From Rugalucina vietnamica (Eukaryota; Mollusca; Bivalvia; Lucinida; Lucinidae): 64,000 bases of DNA. The translations under genes were made by a program, and so were the position numbers. The stretch is taken from contig OZ024872.1 of NCBI GenBank assembly GCA_964017185.1, positions 40,306,188 through 40,370,187 on the forward strand. Direction: 5' to 3'. Positions 1 to 10,054 of this stretch are shown piece after piece (position 1 is the stretch's first letter; the number at the start of each line of letters is the position of its first letter). The notes below the pieces were generated by a model that was given only the letters and a program-made list of their open reading frames with translations, ran no database searches and was not told where the DNA came from.

Positions 1-309
1 ACCTTGTCAGAATCGAGAATAACTGGTATTAAAACGATTTCTTTGATGCGTGTATCATCTAAAGTATAGAATTAAAACATGGCAGCTGACATTTTGAAGG
101 ATTTTGAAATTGTCTAAGCAGCTTGATAACGACATTTCAACGACCTGTTAGTGTCATCAACACACGTTCTCGTGTCTATATATAGACGAACGCACTGACT
201 CTTGACTATTATCTCGTTTAATGGCTACTTTAATAAATTGTTAAGCAACACAATGATTTTTTTTAATTTGCGGTATTTCATTCGATTTACCTTTCATTCG
301 ATTTACCTT
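1..309. other. Unassigned AT-rich sequence
   Basis: I see no gene, RNA or recognised repeat here. A 16-bp unit (CATTCGATTTACCTTT) is tandemly duplicated at 279-310, immediately before the first dispersed P repeat. Confidence 0.5.
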
Positions 310-640
310 TCATGTAAGGGTGGTCGGGCTGGAATATGGGCTCCGCCCATTCGTGCCTAAAGAAATAGATGGGTTGCATGTGCCTCCAGGAAAAGCTTAT
401 ACGCTACTGATTGACCATATGATTACTGGTTAACCGCTCAGGCCTGAACCTGCCCAGGAAAAGTGGCTTCAAGTCAAACCATCCACAAATGTAAGCCTTA
501 GTGGCTTTGAGTGATTATTTTGACGGTTTGGATGTCATGACATCCTCATTTTGCTTAAAAGTCCCATAAACTAGAGGCAACATCTCAACATGGCCATAGC
601 TGTTGACTGGAACGATAAGTCAAAAGCAAACCAAAAAATA
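310..640 (+). repeat. Dispersed repeat family P, copy 1
   Basis: This ~320-bp segment recurs, with divergence, near 3400-3680, 3690-4090 (reverse), 4100-4180 (reverse fragment), 5120-5370 (reverse), 6690-7080, 21110-21270 (reverse) and 49040-49380. Shared landmarks in order are a GGGCCTAAAGAAATAGATG-like block, an ATTACTGGTTAACCGCTC block, a CCTGCCCAGG block, GGATGTCATGACATCCTAA and CCCGACATGACCATAGCTG. No open reading frame is shared between the copies, so it is a non-coding mobile or formerly mobile repeat of unknown class. Confidence 0.75.
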
Positions 641-739
641 AATTCATGTGTCTCCCTTTGATGAGTCTAATTTCAAAATCGTACACGGTATACTTAAAGG
701 AATCTGATTGTCATGAAAAAAGGAAATTTTTGAATACTC

Positions 740-1040
740 TCTTGTAAGATCCCATTTGTCACTATAACATTAATTGTAATGTTATTAATGCCTTGCAATA
801 TATATAGATTTTTACTGCTGCAAAAGATTGACAGTTTTCAGTTGAAAATTTTTAATGTATTTTTTGTACCTTTCCTCAAAACTTTATGGCAAGGCGGTTC
901 TATTGCGTACTCACAATCTATGTTTTGGATCATAGATAAGAAAAAAAAAAAATAGGTATACCCCTGTACACCCCAATTTTACTATATAAAAGTCGGGTTT
1001 AAAGGGGTATAAATTTCAAGGACATGTTATCGTGCTGCAA
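740..1040 (-). repeat. Foldback family F, copy 1 (reverse, degenerate outer part)
   Basis: The segment contains the F landmarks in reverse order: ACAATCTATGTTTTGGA, TACCCCTGTACACCCCA, a TATATAAAA block and GGACATGTTATC. The outer half (740-890) is strongly diverged. It faces the next F copy across a ~60-bp spacer, so together they form an inverted pair. Confidence 0.65.
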
Positions 1041-1099
1041 ATAATCTACGATGTCGTCGTGTTTGGCTATCTCATGTAATACGCCGTCTTGAATTGGCT

Positions 1100-1378
1100 C
1101 AACATCACGATAACATGTCAGTGTAATATATTCCCCATTATACCCCAATTTTATATAGCAAAACTGGGACATGCAAGGGTATTCCTTTTGTCCTATTTTT
1201 GCTCCAAAACATAGATTGTGGGTAATCGCTAGAAACACCTCTGCGAGGCGGTTCTAACGTGTACGTGCAATCTATGTTTTGAACGTCTTTGAAAAATATC
1301 CCATTCTTTCTGATGAAATTTTTCGATCTTTACAGCTGAAAAAATCTCTATATTGCATGGACAAGTTTTCGTAATGAA
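1100..1378 (+). repeat. Foldback family F, copy 2
   Basis: This is a near-complete F unit. It begins with a CACGATAACATGTC block, passes through ACATAGATTGTGGGT and its inverted counterpart around a GAGGCGGTTCTAACG centre, and ends with TTGCATGGACAAGTTTTCG. The unit is itself a palindrome (about 60-bp arms centred near 1248). About 240 bp of unassigned sequence follow before the hAT element. Confidence 0.75.
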
Positions 1379-1630
1379 TTGGCTCAATATGCCGAGACAA
1401 TCCCGCCACAGACAAAAATTCATTGTATCACAAATCTCAAGCACTTGTCGTACATCAGTGCGTGTTAACAACTTCATTTTCCCAAATGTGCTATTCGATA
1501 TAGCTTATAGCTGAAAGTATTGGTTAAATCAGCCGCAGACACGAAATGATGCAAATCTCGTTTAATGTTATTTCCTGTCATGATAGTGAGTAAAAAGTTC
1601 GTCGATCGTTTGAAATATACGTTACGAAAA

Positions 1631-1927
1631 CAGAGATGGGGTAATGGTAATGTGTAATGGTAATGCACTGTAATGCATTACAAATTTCAAAGTAATGGAA
1701 AGTAATGTGTAATGAAGGATTTTATCATTACAAGTAATGGTAATTTAATTAATTACAATGAAAAAAATGCCTGTAATGCCACCATTACTTCTCATTACAT
1801 TATCATTACTTTGTACATTTAAAAAAGATACAGCTTCTACAACTTCACATTCTGTGCATCAAGTCAGGATGATGTGGTTAAACAGCAATGAATAATCAAA
1901 TACAATGTCTTTGCCAAATTGTAAATC

Positions 1928-1979
<52 letters not shown>

Positions 1980-1993
1980 AAACATCAGCTGTA

Positions 1994-2046
<53 letters not shown>

Positions 2047-2959
2047 AACAACAGTGTTGTTTTGTTTTATGATTTAAAAAGTCCTATATTTCCAGGAGAT
2101 ATGTTTTATTATTGTTACTATGGTACAATTCTAAAGCAATATCAAAATTTACCTTGGTAATCTACTCTGATGTTACAAAAAGATGACAAAGTAGAACAAA
2201 AGAGTTCGCAAAGTGTGAAAACAGTTGCTCAATTTAGATTAACTCAAATTAAAGACTACCCTGATACATTGTTTGACAGATGCACACATGAATGACTATA
2301 ATGACACAAGTGGCTTCAAATTCATACTTTCAAAAACATACAGCTAGTTAGCTGCAAACATCAAAAAACATGAAAAGTTAAAAAATGAAAATTGAATTTA
2401 AATTAGAAATCAAAGCAAAACATCATATTAAACAATTTTATCCAGTGAAAATTTGTTTTTGTAAAACAGCCCTTTCAAATCTGATAGTCCGCTTACAGGA
2501 ATAAAGAAAACAGAATTTCAAAAAATTGAGATGTTTCTCTATAAACAGATTTTGCAAGTTATATTTTTTTGTTATTTGTTGCACAATTAATCAGTTGTAG
2601 ACAGTCCTGTTGTATTATGTCCAACCCTCTCATTTGGTGTGGGGCAGCTGTCCTAAAACATCATTTTTCAAAGGTGACAAAAGTCTGAGGTAGAACATGT
2701 CATACACTCAGGATAATAATCTAACACCAACTGTTTTAATGCTGTCAGACAATTCATATGTTTAGTCCAAAGTGAACTTTGTTCATATAGATCATATCGG
2801 GACAAAAGTAATGTGTAATGGTAATGATTACATTTCCAAAGTAATGGTAATGGTAATGATTACTTTTCCAAAAAGTGTGTAATGGTAATGGTAATGAAGA
2901 AATTGCAATGTAATGGTAATGTAATTCATTACTTTCAAAAGTAATTGACCCCATCTCTG
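1631..2959. mobile_element. hAT-type non-autonomous DNA transposon
   Basis: The ends are CAGAGATGGGGT at 1631 and its reverse complement ending at 2959, giving matching terminal inverted repeats. Both ends are flanked by the same 8-bp sequence TACGAAAA (1623-1630 and 2960-2967), the target-duplication length typical of the hAT superfamily. Subterminal regions are rich in repeated GTAATGGTAATG motifs on both sides, also usual for hAT elements. There is no transposase. The interior holds a GAAA tetranucleotide run (about 1930-1980) and a GAT trinucleotide run (about 1993-2046). It sits inside the conserved TTACGAAAACTTG end of an F repeat. Confidence 0.88.
1929..2046. repeat. Adjacent GAAA and GAT microsatellites
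   Basis: About 13 GAAA units are followed, after a 12-bp interruption, by about 18 GAT units. The reading frame through them encodes Lys/Glu- and Asp-rich runs only and is not credible as a gene. Confidence 0.95.
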
Positions 2960-3117
2960 TACGAAAACTTGCTCATGTAATATACAGATATTTTTGCAGC
3001 TCTAAAAATTGAACATTTTTATTAGAAAAAAAAAGTTTTACTCAAAACATAGATTGTAGGTACACGTTAGAACCGTCTCGCCGAGGTTCTAACGTGTACC
3101 CACAATTTACGTTTTGA

Positions 3118-3156
<39 letters not shown>

Positions 3157-3242
3157 ACTAAAATATTCTCCCATAAGGTTTTCAATTTTCAGCTGACAAA
3201 AATCTATGTGCATGTATATTACATGGGCATGTTTTCGTAATG
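2960..3242. repeat. F-derived palindrome with internal poly(A)
   Basis: Two F outer halves lie head to head. TACGAAAACTTGCTCATG begins at 2960 and CATGGGCATGTTTTCGTAATG ends near 3242. The centre lies near 3082, where CGTTAGAACCG meets CGAGGTTCTAACG. The right arm is expanded by an uninterrupted run of about 37 A (3118-3155). The hAT element above interrupts the left edge of this unit. Confidence 0.75.
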
Positions 3243-3394
3243 TTTGGCTGGGACACTGCAATTTCTGAGCAAACAAATGAAATCTTGCATATAGGATATT
3301 CAGAAGCACAACGAAAATTCACTGGGTATATCAAGAAAGAAATGCTAAAAATATAAGTGACCTTTTTCAGACTCGAACTTCAACATGCTTGCTA

Positions 3395-4180
3395 AATATT
3401 AGCTCAGGAGAAAAGGAACACATTGGGACCGTAAGAAGTAGATGGTCTGTCTTTTCCACCATGTAAAGCTTATACAATACTGACCGACCACCAGATTACT
3501 AATTGACCGCTCCAATGGTCTGAACCCGCACAGGCCAAGTGGTTTAGCCCAACCATCCATGCATAGAATGGATCCATCCATGTGCACATTTTGGATGTCA
3601 TTACATCCTAATATTGGGTAAAGTCTGATACATGACCATAGCTGTAGACTGTGACGTTAAGCATGAATTTAAACAAACATAAGTCTCAAAAAACGGAAGA
3701 AGCGTCCCGACATGACCATGAATATTAACTAGGACGTAAAACATCAATTAATTTGTTTGTTAGAATTGATGCTCTACGTCCCAGACAACAGCAACGGTGA
3801 TGTCGGGACGCTGCCCCGATTTTATGGGACTTTCACTCAACATTAGGATGTAATGACAAGCAACATATGCTTCATAAATACATGTATAACCACCCAACTA
3901 AGCCAATAAGACATATTTATGGATGGTTTAACTAAAACCACTTTTCCTGGGCAGGCCCAGACTTGAGGGGTTAACCAGCAATCAGATGGTCGGTGAGTAG
4001 ATTAGAAGCTTTGCTTGGAGGCACAAGCAGCCCGTCCATTTCTCCTAGATCTCTATGGGCGGGGGCCCATATTCCCACCCTTACACAATACACACAAGCA
4101 AACAATAATGGAACGTCAGGAAGTTGACCCCACTTTATGGGACTTCTACCCAACATTTGGATGCCAGGACATTCGGAAAA
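3395..4180. repeat. Inverted pair of P repeats
   Basis: A forward P copy (about 3400-3680) and a reverse P copy (about 3690-4090) lie tail to tail, followed by a further reverse fragment to about 4180. The centre, near 3720, has AATTTAAACAAAC facing GTTTGTTAGAATT. The arrangement could be a transposon with ~300-bp inverted repeats or two independent insertions. Target duplications are not evident. Confidence 0.65.
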
Positions 4181-4684
4181 CAAGGAGACGTGTGCAACAT
4201 TTTCGCAAGGCTAGAATATTTCTGTTTACAAAGCCCGATTTTACATTACACACTAGGGCTGAGTAAACGTAAATGCACTGATGGAAAAGAAGTCTTCAAC
4301 CCCTCCTCCCCCATTGCTATAACATTACATAAATTGTTAAAAAGTGAATGAATTTAAGCACAAAATTGCCTAATCGGCAATACAGGATGTCCCAGCAGAT
4401 TCAACATTGTTTGATGTCTGAAATGTCTAGTCTGGACGGATAATTTGATAAGACACCAGAATATGGTTGTTTATTAAATGATGCTGTTAAGATAAAAGCT
4501 TTGAAGTAAAATATTGACCTTGTAAATGTCATATTATTCATAAATATTCCAACAGCTAAATTACCTCAAATTCCTGTTTGTCCAAGGAATATCAGGGGAA
4601 AGATTTGCGCACAGGGCAATGCCGGACTAGAATCCTGAAACGCTAAACTGACAATGTATCAAATCAGGTTATATGGCTTTATAA
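4181..4684. other. Unassigned sequence
   Basis: No conserved ORF, RNA or repeat family is recognised in this interval. Confidence 0.4.
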
Positions 4685-4907
4685 CACATTACGAAAACTT
4701 GCCCATGCAATGTACAACATTTTTAGCTGTAAAAATTGAAAATTCCATTCGAAAATATTGATATTTTTAATATATGTCCTAATGAGTACCCACAATCTAT
4801 GTTTTGGATCAAAAATAAGAAAAATAGTCTACCCCTGTATACCCCAGTTTTAATATATAAATGTGGGGTTCAAGGGCGTATAAATTGCACGGACATGTTA
4901 TCCTGAT
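4685..4907 (-). repeat. Foldback family F, copy (reverse)
   Basis: The copy runs from CATTACGAAAACTTGCCCATG to GGACATGTTATCCTGATG, the complete outer boundaries of the family. The palindromic centre is largely deleted, since the usual GTTCTAACG core is missing. Confidence 0.75.
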
Positions 4908-5119
4908 GGGGTGGGGATTAGTCTCTGGCTCGCAGGTGGAAGAAACAGAGACATACAATCACACATGGCCATGTATGCTACATTGTGTACAGAATGGTAA
5001 AATGGGCCTTTGTCACATCCCATACAGTAGTTTACAAAAAAAAGATTGAATCTATAGGACGATTCTCAATTCGTGATTCTGTTTCTGCATTTGCTACTTT
5101 GATTTGTTGCTCGTTTTCC

Positions 5120-5370
5120 CGATCAAAACCTGGTTCAAAACCTTTGGTTATGTGGGGGACGTTGTTTGAATGCGACTTTTACCCAACATCGTAGTGTCAT
5201 GGAATGCAAAATGCACTTCTAAATGCACTTCTAAATATAACCACCCGAGTGAAAAAAGAAAGCTATATTACAAATGTGTATGAATTGTTTGAATTTGTCA
5301 AATTTCAAGGGCTGGCTCAGACCCTTAAGCCGTTAACCGGAAATCAGTCGACTAGTTGGTAATAAGATTT
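5120..5370 (-). repeat. Dispersed repeat family P fragment (reverse)
   Basis: It retains the ACCCAACAT...GTGTCATGG block and the GGCTCAGACCCTTAAGCCG / GTTAACCGGAAATCAG block in reverse order. It is diverged and non-coding. Confidence 0.55.
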
Positions 5371-5469
5371 AATTGGCATTTTGTACTCACTGCCCAAATG
5401 AGCGTGCGACCCTTTACGTTTCTTCATGATTTTAAAATAATTAAAATTTGGTAATTCCGAAAGTGCTAC

Positions 5470-5642
5470 GTGTATGCAAGAATGATTGCGGATACATGTT
5501 AGAATCGCCTCATCTAGGAGTTATAATACCCAAAGTTTTGTTTTGGACCAAAAATAAGAGAAATAGTCTATCCATGCATAACTCAGTTTTACTACATCGA
5601 ATTTGGGTGTATACATTTGATGAACATGTTTTTCTCGTGTCA
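5470..5642 (-). repeat. Diverged F fragment (reverse)
   Basis: It retains ACATGTTAGAATCGCCTC, a GGACCAAAAATAAGA block, a TATATCCATGCATAACTCAG-like block and a final GAACATGTTTTTC, in the order of a reverse F inner half. Divergence is high, so this is an old copy. The next ~340 bp (5643-5984) hold nothing I recognise. Confidence 0.55.
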
Positions 5643-5984
5643 AGTTGAAGTAACTTAAGGCTTAAAGAGACTAATACTCACAGTCTATCCAAAACACATA
5701 CCAACCACCGTTTGCGAATCCAGTATACATTTTATATAATTCTAGATACAAGCATTGGTAGTGACTCTATCTGGACTGGTGCTCTTGTTACCTTGAGTTT
5801 GATGAGCAGGTCGAAGTGTCTATATTTTCTTCTTGATTTTAATTCGTGAACTTCCTCCAACAGACATCAATAAATTAGGCAAGCAGTCAGCAGGTTTCTA
5901 TGTAATTGATTTAGTCTTTTGTCATACATGAGATTACAAGTACGTTATGTCCCCGAGCTCCCGTGAGAATACCTCTCATCTATG

Positions 5985-6300
5985 CATGTTCAAATGAAGT
6001 GCGCCTTGCTTAAATATTTAACGATTTGCATCCCTTTGGGAGAAGTGATTCCGCCTTTACATACGTTGGTAGAATGTATACGTTATGCTGTACAATGACC
6101 GTGTGTTTATTACGACATGAAATACCCAAAACATATTGTTCAAACATCCTTTGATTATGGAGAAATAAATAAATACATTTAACATTTCCATATCAAATGC
6201 TGATCTAGGGAACAAACCAGCTGAGAGCAAGATTCCGTTTGAACCCAAAAATTTTGTTTTAAACAACAGCCAGACAATTTGAAAGAGCGAGCGATGATTG
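5985..6300 (+). repeat. Diverged fragment of duplicon A
   Basis: AATATTTAACGATTTG followed by CATCCCTTTGGGA matches the ATTTAACGATTTGTATCCC block present in A copies near 10695, 28930 and 46400. Similarity fades toward 6300. Confidence 0.5.
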
Positions 6301-6689
6301 GGGCAGGGTAGAATTGATTTGAGTCTCCCAGGAAAATCAATTATTGACTTGACCGTTCCAACGCGATTATTTGAGATGTCTGCTCGCCCATCTGCCTCTC
6401 CGAATATTGGTTTCAGTCAATGCTAGCCAAATGGATATCTCTCTGACAAAGCTATATGGCTATAACGTTGGGAAAAGAGCTGGTCATCTTGCTATTCAAG
6501 CATTATGTTAATTAAAATTTTGGCGATTTCATCATTTCTTACCCACCTGATTTTGAATTTAATTGTATCAATTTAATTTTGGTCTTGATATTCTTACTTA
6601 ATAAATACACCGTTACAAACTGGTATTTTTGTTCACCTTCTATCTTAACAACAAGAATTTATTTATGTCACATTTTCTGAAAGGGCGGC
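6301..6689. other. Unassigned sequence
   Basis: Nothing recognisable. It is AT-rich and has no conserved reading frame. Confidence 0.4.
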
Positions 6690-7080
6690 TGAGTAAGATC
6701 CAGGAAGAGCTTATAGCAACTGGATGACCATCTGATAACTGGTTAACCGCTCTGATTACCTGAGCCTGCCCAGGTACAGTTAGTAGAGCAAATATGGTAA
6801 AAAATAGCCTAGAAATGAGAGTAGGTGGTCTACGGAGTACCGCATTAACTGCAGACCAAGACGAATATTTTGGTATGTAGAAACAAATGTGGTACTCCAT
6901 AGACCACCCCTTCGAAAGATAGCAAATGATATTTGCTCCACTGAGTGGTTCAAGTTAAACCATCCATAAATACATGTATAAGCCTGGGTGGTTATCTCTT
7001 TAGTATAGTTTGAATGTCATGACATCCTAATGTTGAATAAAAAGGTAACGTCCCGACATGACCATAGCTGTTGACTTGAC
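6690..7080 (+). repeat. Dispersed repeat family P interrupted by a foldback
   Basis: The P landmarks continue on both sides of 6777-6943: CCTGCCCAGG at about 6766, and AGTGGTTCAAGTTAAACC at about 6944. The interruption is a separate small foldback listed next. Confidence 0.7.
6777..6943. mobile_element. Small foldback (MITE-like) inserted in a P repeat
   Basis: Inverted ends begin CAGT...GAGCAAATAT on the left and finish ATATTTGCTCCACTG on the right. Inside them GGTGGTCTACGGAGTACC faces GGTACTCCATAGACCACC. The P sequence is continuous on either side, so the insertion is inferred from the interrupted host repeat. No coding capacity. Confidence 0.65.
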
Positions 7081-7299
7081 ACTTTGAGCAACAAATCAAG
7101 CAAATAACGAGAAATGAGAATTTCAGTGCGTCTTTTCTGGATTGTCAAATGGCTACACACTCTCACATACTGACACGGCTGCAAACTGCATCATTGACCA
7201 TGACCTTTATTTATATGCAAGCAATTCACGAAAGGAAACTGTCAGAAACTTGACGTAATTCGAGAAAAAACACGTTTTCTCATTAAAAAGTAACCTGAG

Positions 7300-7780
7300 G
7301 CTTGGCCTCGGTTCATCAAGCCATTCTTGTCCAAGGAACTTCCTAAATCAAAGCAAATTTAATGTGAATTTATACATCTACGATTACGAACTCAGATATA
7401 GAAAGATATGCCGTACGCGTATGTTTAATTTGATGAAAATGGACACTGATCTATCATCATGATGGTACATGTAGACCTTAAATCGCCAAGCGAAGGCTCC
7501 GATATACCTGCGTAACAATTCAAGTATAACTCACGGTTACAAATTATGAATTGAATATTCAATTTATGTTCTTGTAAGCATAACTTTCACATTAGTACTG
7601 TACCAGTTTTATCTGAACATTCACTGGACATACTTGTCATTTGAACGGTTTTGATAAAGTCGTGGCCCAATCAGACTAAAATTGAATATTTGAAACGTTA
7701 GACTGATTAAAATCGTGATAGTCATGCCTAATGATTTGAAAATAAAAAAAAAATGATCGCCTAGGAAATGTATTGTCTTG
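7300..7780 (+). repeat. Duplicon D, copy 1
   Basis: The segment is collinear with 32820-33210, including TGGACACTGATC, the block GTGGCCCAATCAGACTAAAA and AATTGAATAT followed by GAAACGT. Identity is moderate with many indels, so this is an old dispersed duplication. It is non-coding. Confidence 0.65.
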
Positions 7781-7867
7781 CATTAGAAAAGGTTAGGTTT
7801 GTCTATATTAGCGATCTAATAGTACGTATGCAATAGTCTGATAAAATATGAAACAATCAGATGTAGA

Positions 7868-7988
7868 ATTGAAAACCATCAGGAAAATATGTCCCACTCA
7901 TACTCCACATTTATATAGCAGAACTGGGGTATGTAGGGTATATCTATTTTTTTTCTTTTTCTCAAAAGCAACGATTGTGATAACCCGG
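7868..7988 (+). repeat. F inner-half fragment
   Basis: It runs from CATCAGGAAAATATGTCC through a TTATATAGCAGAACTGGGGTATG block and is then truncated where the G element begins. Confidence 0.7.
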
Positions 7989-9528
7989 TTAACCAGAGGA
8001 CCAATGGTCCTGTAAACGCTCACCTGAGATCTGCTGCATATACCAATAAACATGTTTGAATATTATGGTATTTAACTCCAGTGCAGGGGCAGATGAAGCC
8101 CTTGGGCCATTTTCTTTTTTCAGAATCTTCAATATTCTGTCCATTTGCCAATTTCCTGCTGGCTTTTCCCTTCAAATGACATTTTAACAGTTTTCCCAAT
8201 TCAAATGCATAGGCAACCCATGTTGACCTTGCCATAAACTTGGTCAAGGTCATCACAGGGTCATGATTTATATATACATTGGAGTACTTTAGCCATCGAT
8301 GCTTCACACCAAGTTTCCTTGAAATCAGTCCATTGGTTTCTGAGAAGAAGATTTTTGATGGGTTTTTACCATATATGGGCATGGCGGCCATCTTTGTCAT
8401 GTGACCTAGATTATTTATATACACATTGATTCCTCAATTCTATAGATGCTTCACATAAAATTTGGCTTTGATTGGCCAAGCGATTTCAGAGGAGAAGAGG
8501 TTTGAAAATATATTATGGAAATATACATGTATATTGCCCCGGGGTGGGGGCACATGAGCCCCTGGGGTCCAATTTTTTTCAGAATCATTAATTTTCAGTC
8601 CTACTTCCCATTTCCTGCAAGACTTTCACTTTAAATTACATTTTAAAAGTTTTCCCCATTCAAATGCATTGGCGACCTATGTTGACCTTGCCGTAAAATA
8701 GGTCAAGGTCATGAAAAGGTCATGAATTATATACACATTGTAGTGCTTGAGCCATCGATGCTTCATGCCAAGTTTTGTTGAAATCAGTCCACCGGTTCTG
8801 GAGAAGAAGATTTTTGAAGGGTTTTTACCATATATGGGCATGGCGGCCATCTTGGTCATGTGACCTGGATTATTTATATACACATTGGTTCCCCCTTCCC
8901 ATAGATGCTTCATGTAAAATTTGGCTTTGATTGGCCAAGCGGTTTCAGAGAAGAAGATGTTTGAATATTATGATAATATACATGTATATTGCCCCGGGGT
9001 GGGGGCGGATGAGCCCCTGGTGCCCAATTTTTTTCAGAATCATTAATATTCAGTCCTACTGCTCATTTTCTGCAAGATTTTTCCTTTAAATGACAATTTA
9101 ACAATTTTTCCCATTCAAATGCAAAGGCGACCTATGTTGACCTTGCCGTAAAAAAGGTCAAGGTCACCGCAAGGTCATGATTTATATATACATTGTAGTA
9201 CTTGAGTCATCGATGCTTCATGCCAAGTTTGGTTGAAATCGGTCCAGTGGTTCCGGAGAAGAAGATTTTTGAAGGGTTTTTACCATATATGGGCATGGCG
9301 GCCATCTTGGTCATGTGACCTGGATTATTTATATACACATTGGTTCCCCCTTCCCATAGATGCTTCATGTAAAATTTGGCTTTGATTGGCCAAGCGGTTT
9401 CAGAGAAGAAGATCTTTGAAAATGGTGGACGACGGACGACGGACGGACGACGGACGGACGGACGGACGCCGGATCATGGCCATCCTATAAGCTCACCTTG
9501 TGAGCCTGACGGCTCAGGTGAGCTAAAA
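7989..9528 (+). mobile_element. Element G copy 1, with three tandem ~456-bp units
   Basis: It begins TTAACCAGAGGACCAATGG then GCTCACCTGAG, and ends with ATGGCCATCCTATAAGCTCA and CTCAGGTGAGCTAAAA. The GCTCACCTGAG ends are therefore inverted. The interior holds three tandem units (starting near 8043, 8503 and 8959). Each contains a TTGACCTTGCC block, an AAGGTCAAGGTCA block, ATATGGGCATGGCGGCCAT and CATGTGACCTGGATTATTTA. A GAC-rich simple run (about 9425-9475) precedes the right end. A second copy lies at 61102-62524 and a truncated one at 41116-41842. No protein is encoded. From memory, repeats of this look are common in bivalve genomes, but I cannot name the family. Confidence 0.75.
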
Positions 9529-10054
9529 ATGAGGGATTGGAGGGGGGTATACGTACATTTCATGGACATGTTATCCAGATGTTTAGTCCATCTAATTACA
9601 GTTCCAGACAACCTGGTTTTAAATACTTTTAAATATTGTCATATAAGCTTCATTACCACTTAAATTTCCATATGCTTGTCCACAGATGACCTTGGTATAT
9701 AAATACAAAGAGCTGCAAAACGGATGTGTTAAATTATTTTATGGGGTGGAAGCTGGTCCACTGAAGGACAAATTTGTTCGGAGATTTCCGTTATTCTAAT
9801 TACAAACGGTATCAGCGGCAATGTGGAACGTGTGATTCTTTACAAAATTGCGTTCCCGATTGCCAAAAAAGACATTTTGGATTGCCAAAAGACACGTGTT
9901 GGCAATCGAGAACGTTCAATTTACGTTCTACAACGTCATTTTGCCTATCCGAAACGCCTTTTTATGGCAATCTAGAACGTTTTTGTTTATCAAATCGACT
10001 GTTCACGACTGCCGCTAACAAGGTGTGTAATTAACGATGTGCATTCTCAGCTTA
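9529..10054. other. F fragment followed by unassigned sequence
   Basis: Positions 9530-9580 carry the reverse F terminus (GGGGGTATACGTACATTTC, then GGACATGTTATCCAGATG). The rest shows no known family, although short GAACGTT and ATTGCC motifs recur between 9820 and 9990. Confidence 0.5.

Noticed and set aside
1888-2160. 90-aa frame with Lys/Glu and poly-Asp runs
   Set aside because: It crosses two microsatellites inside a non-autonomous hAT element and has no flanking coding signal.
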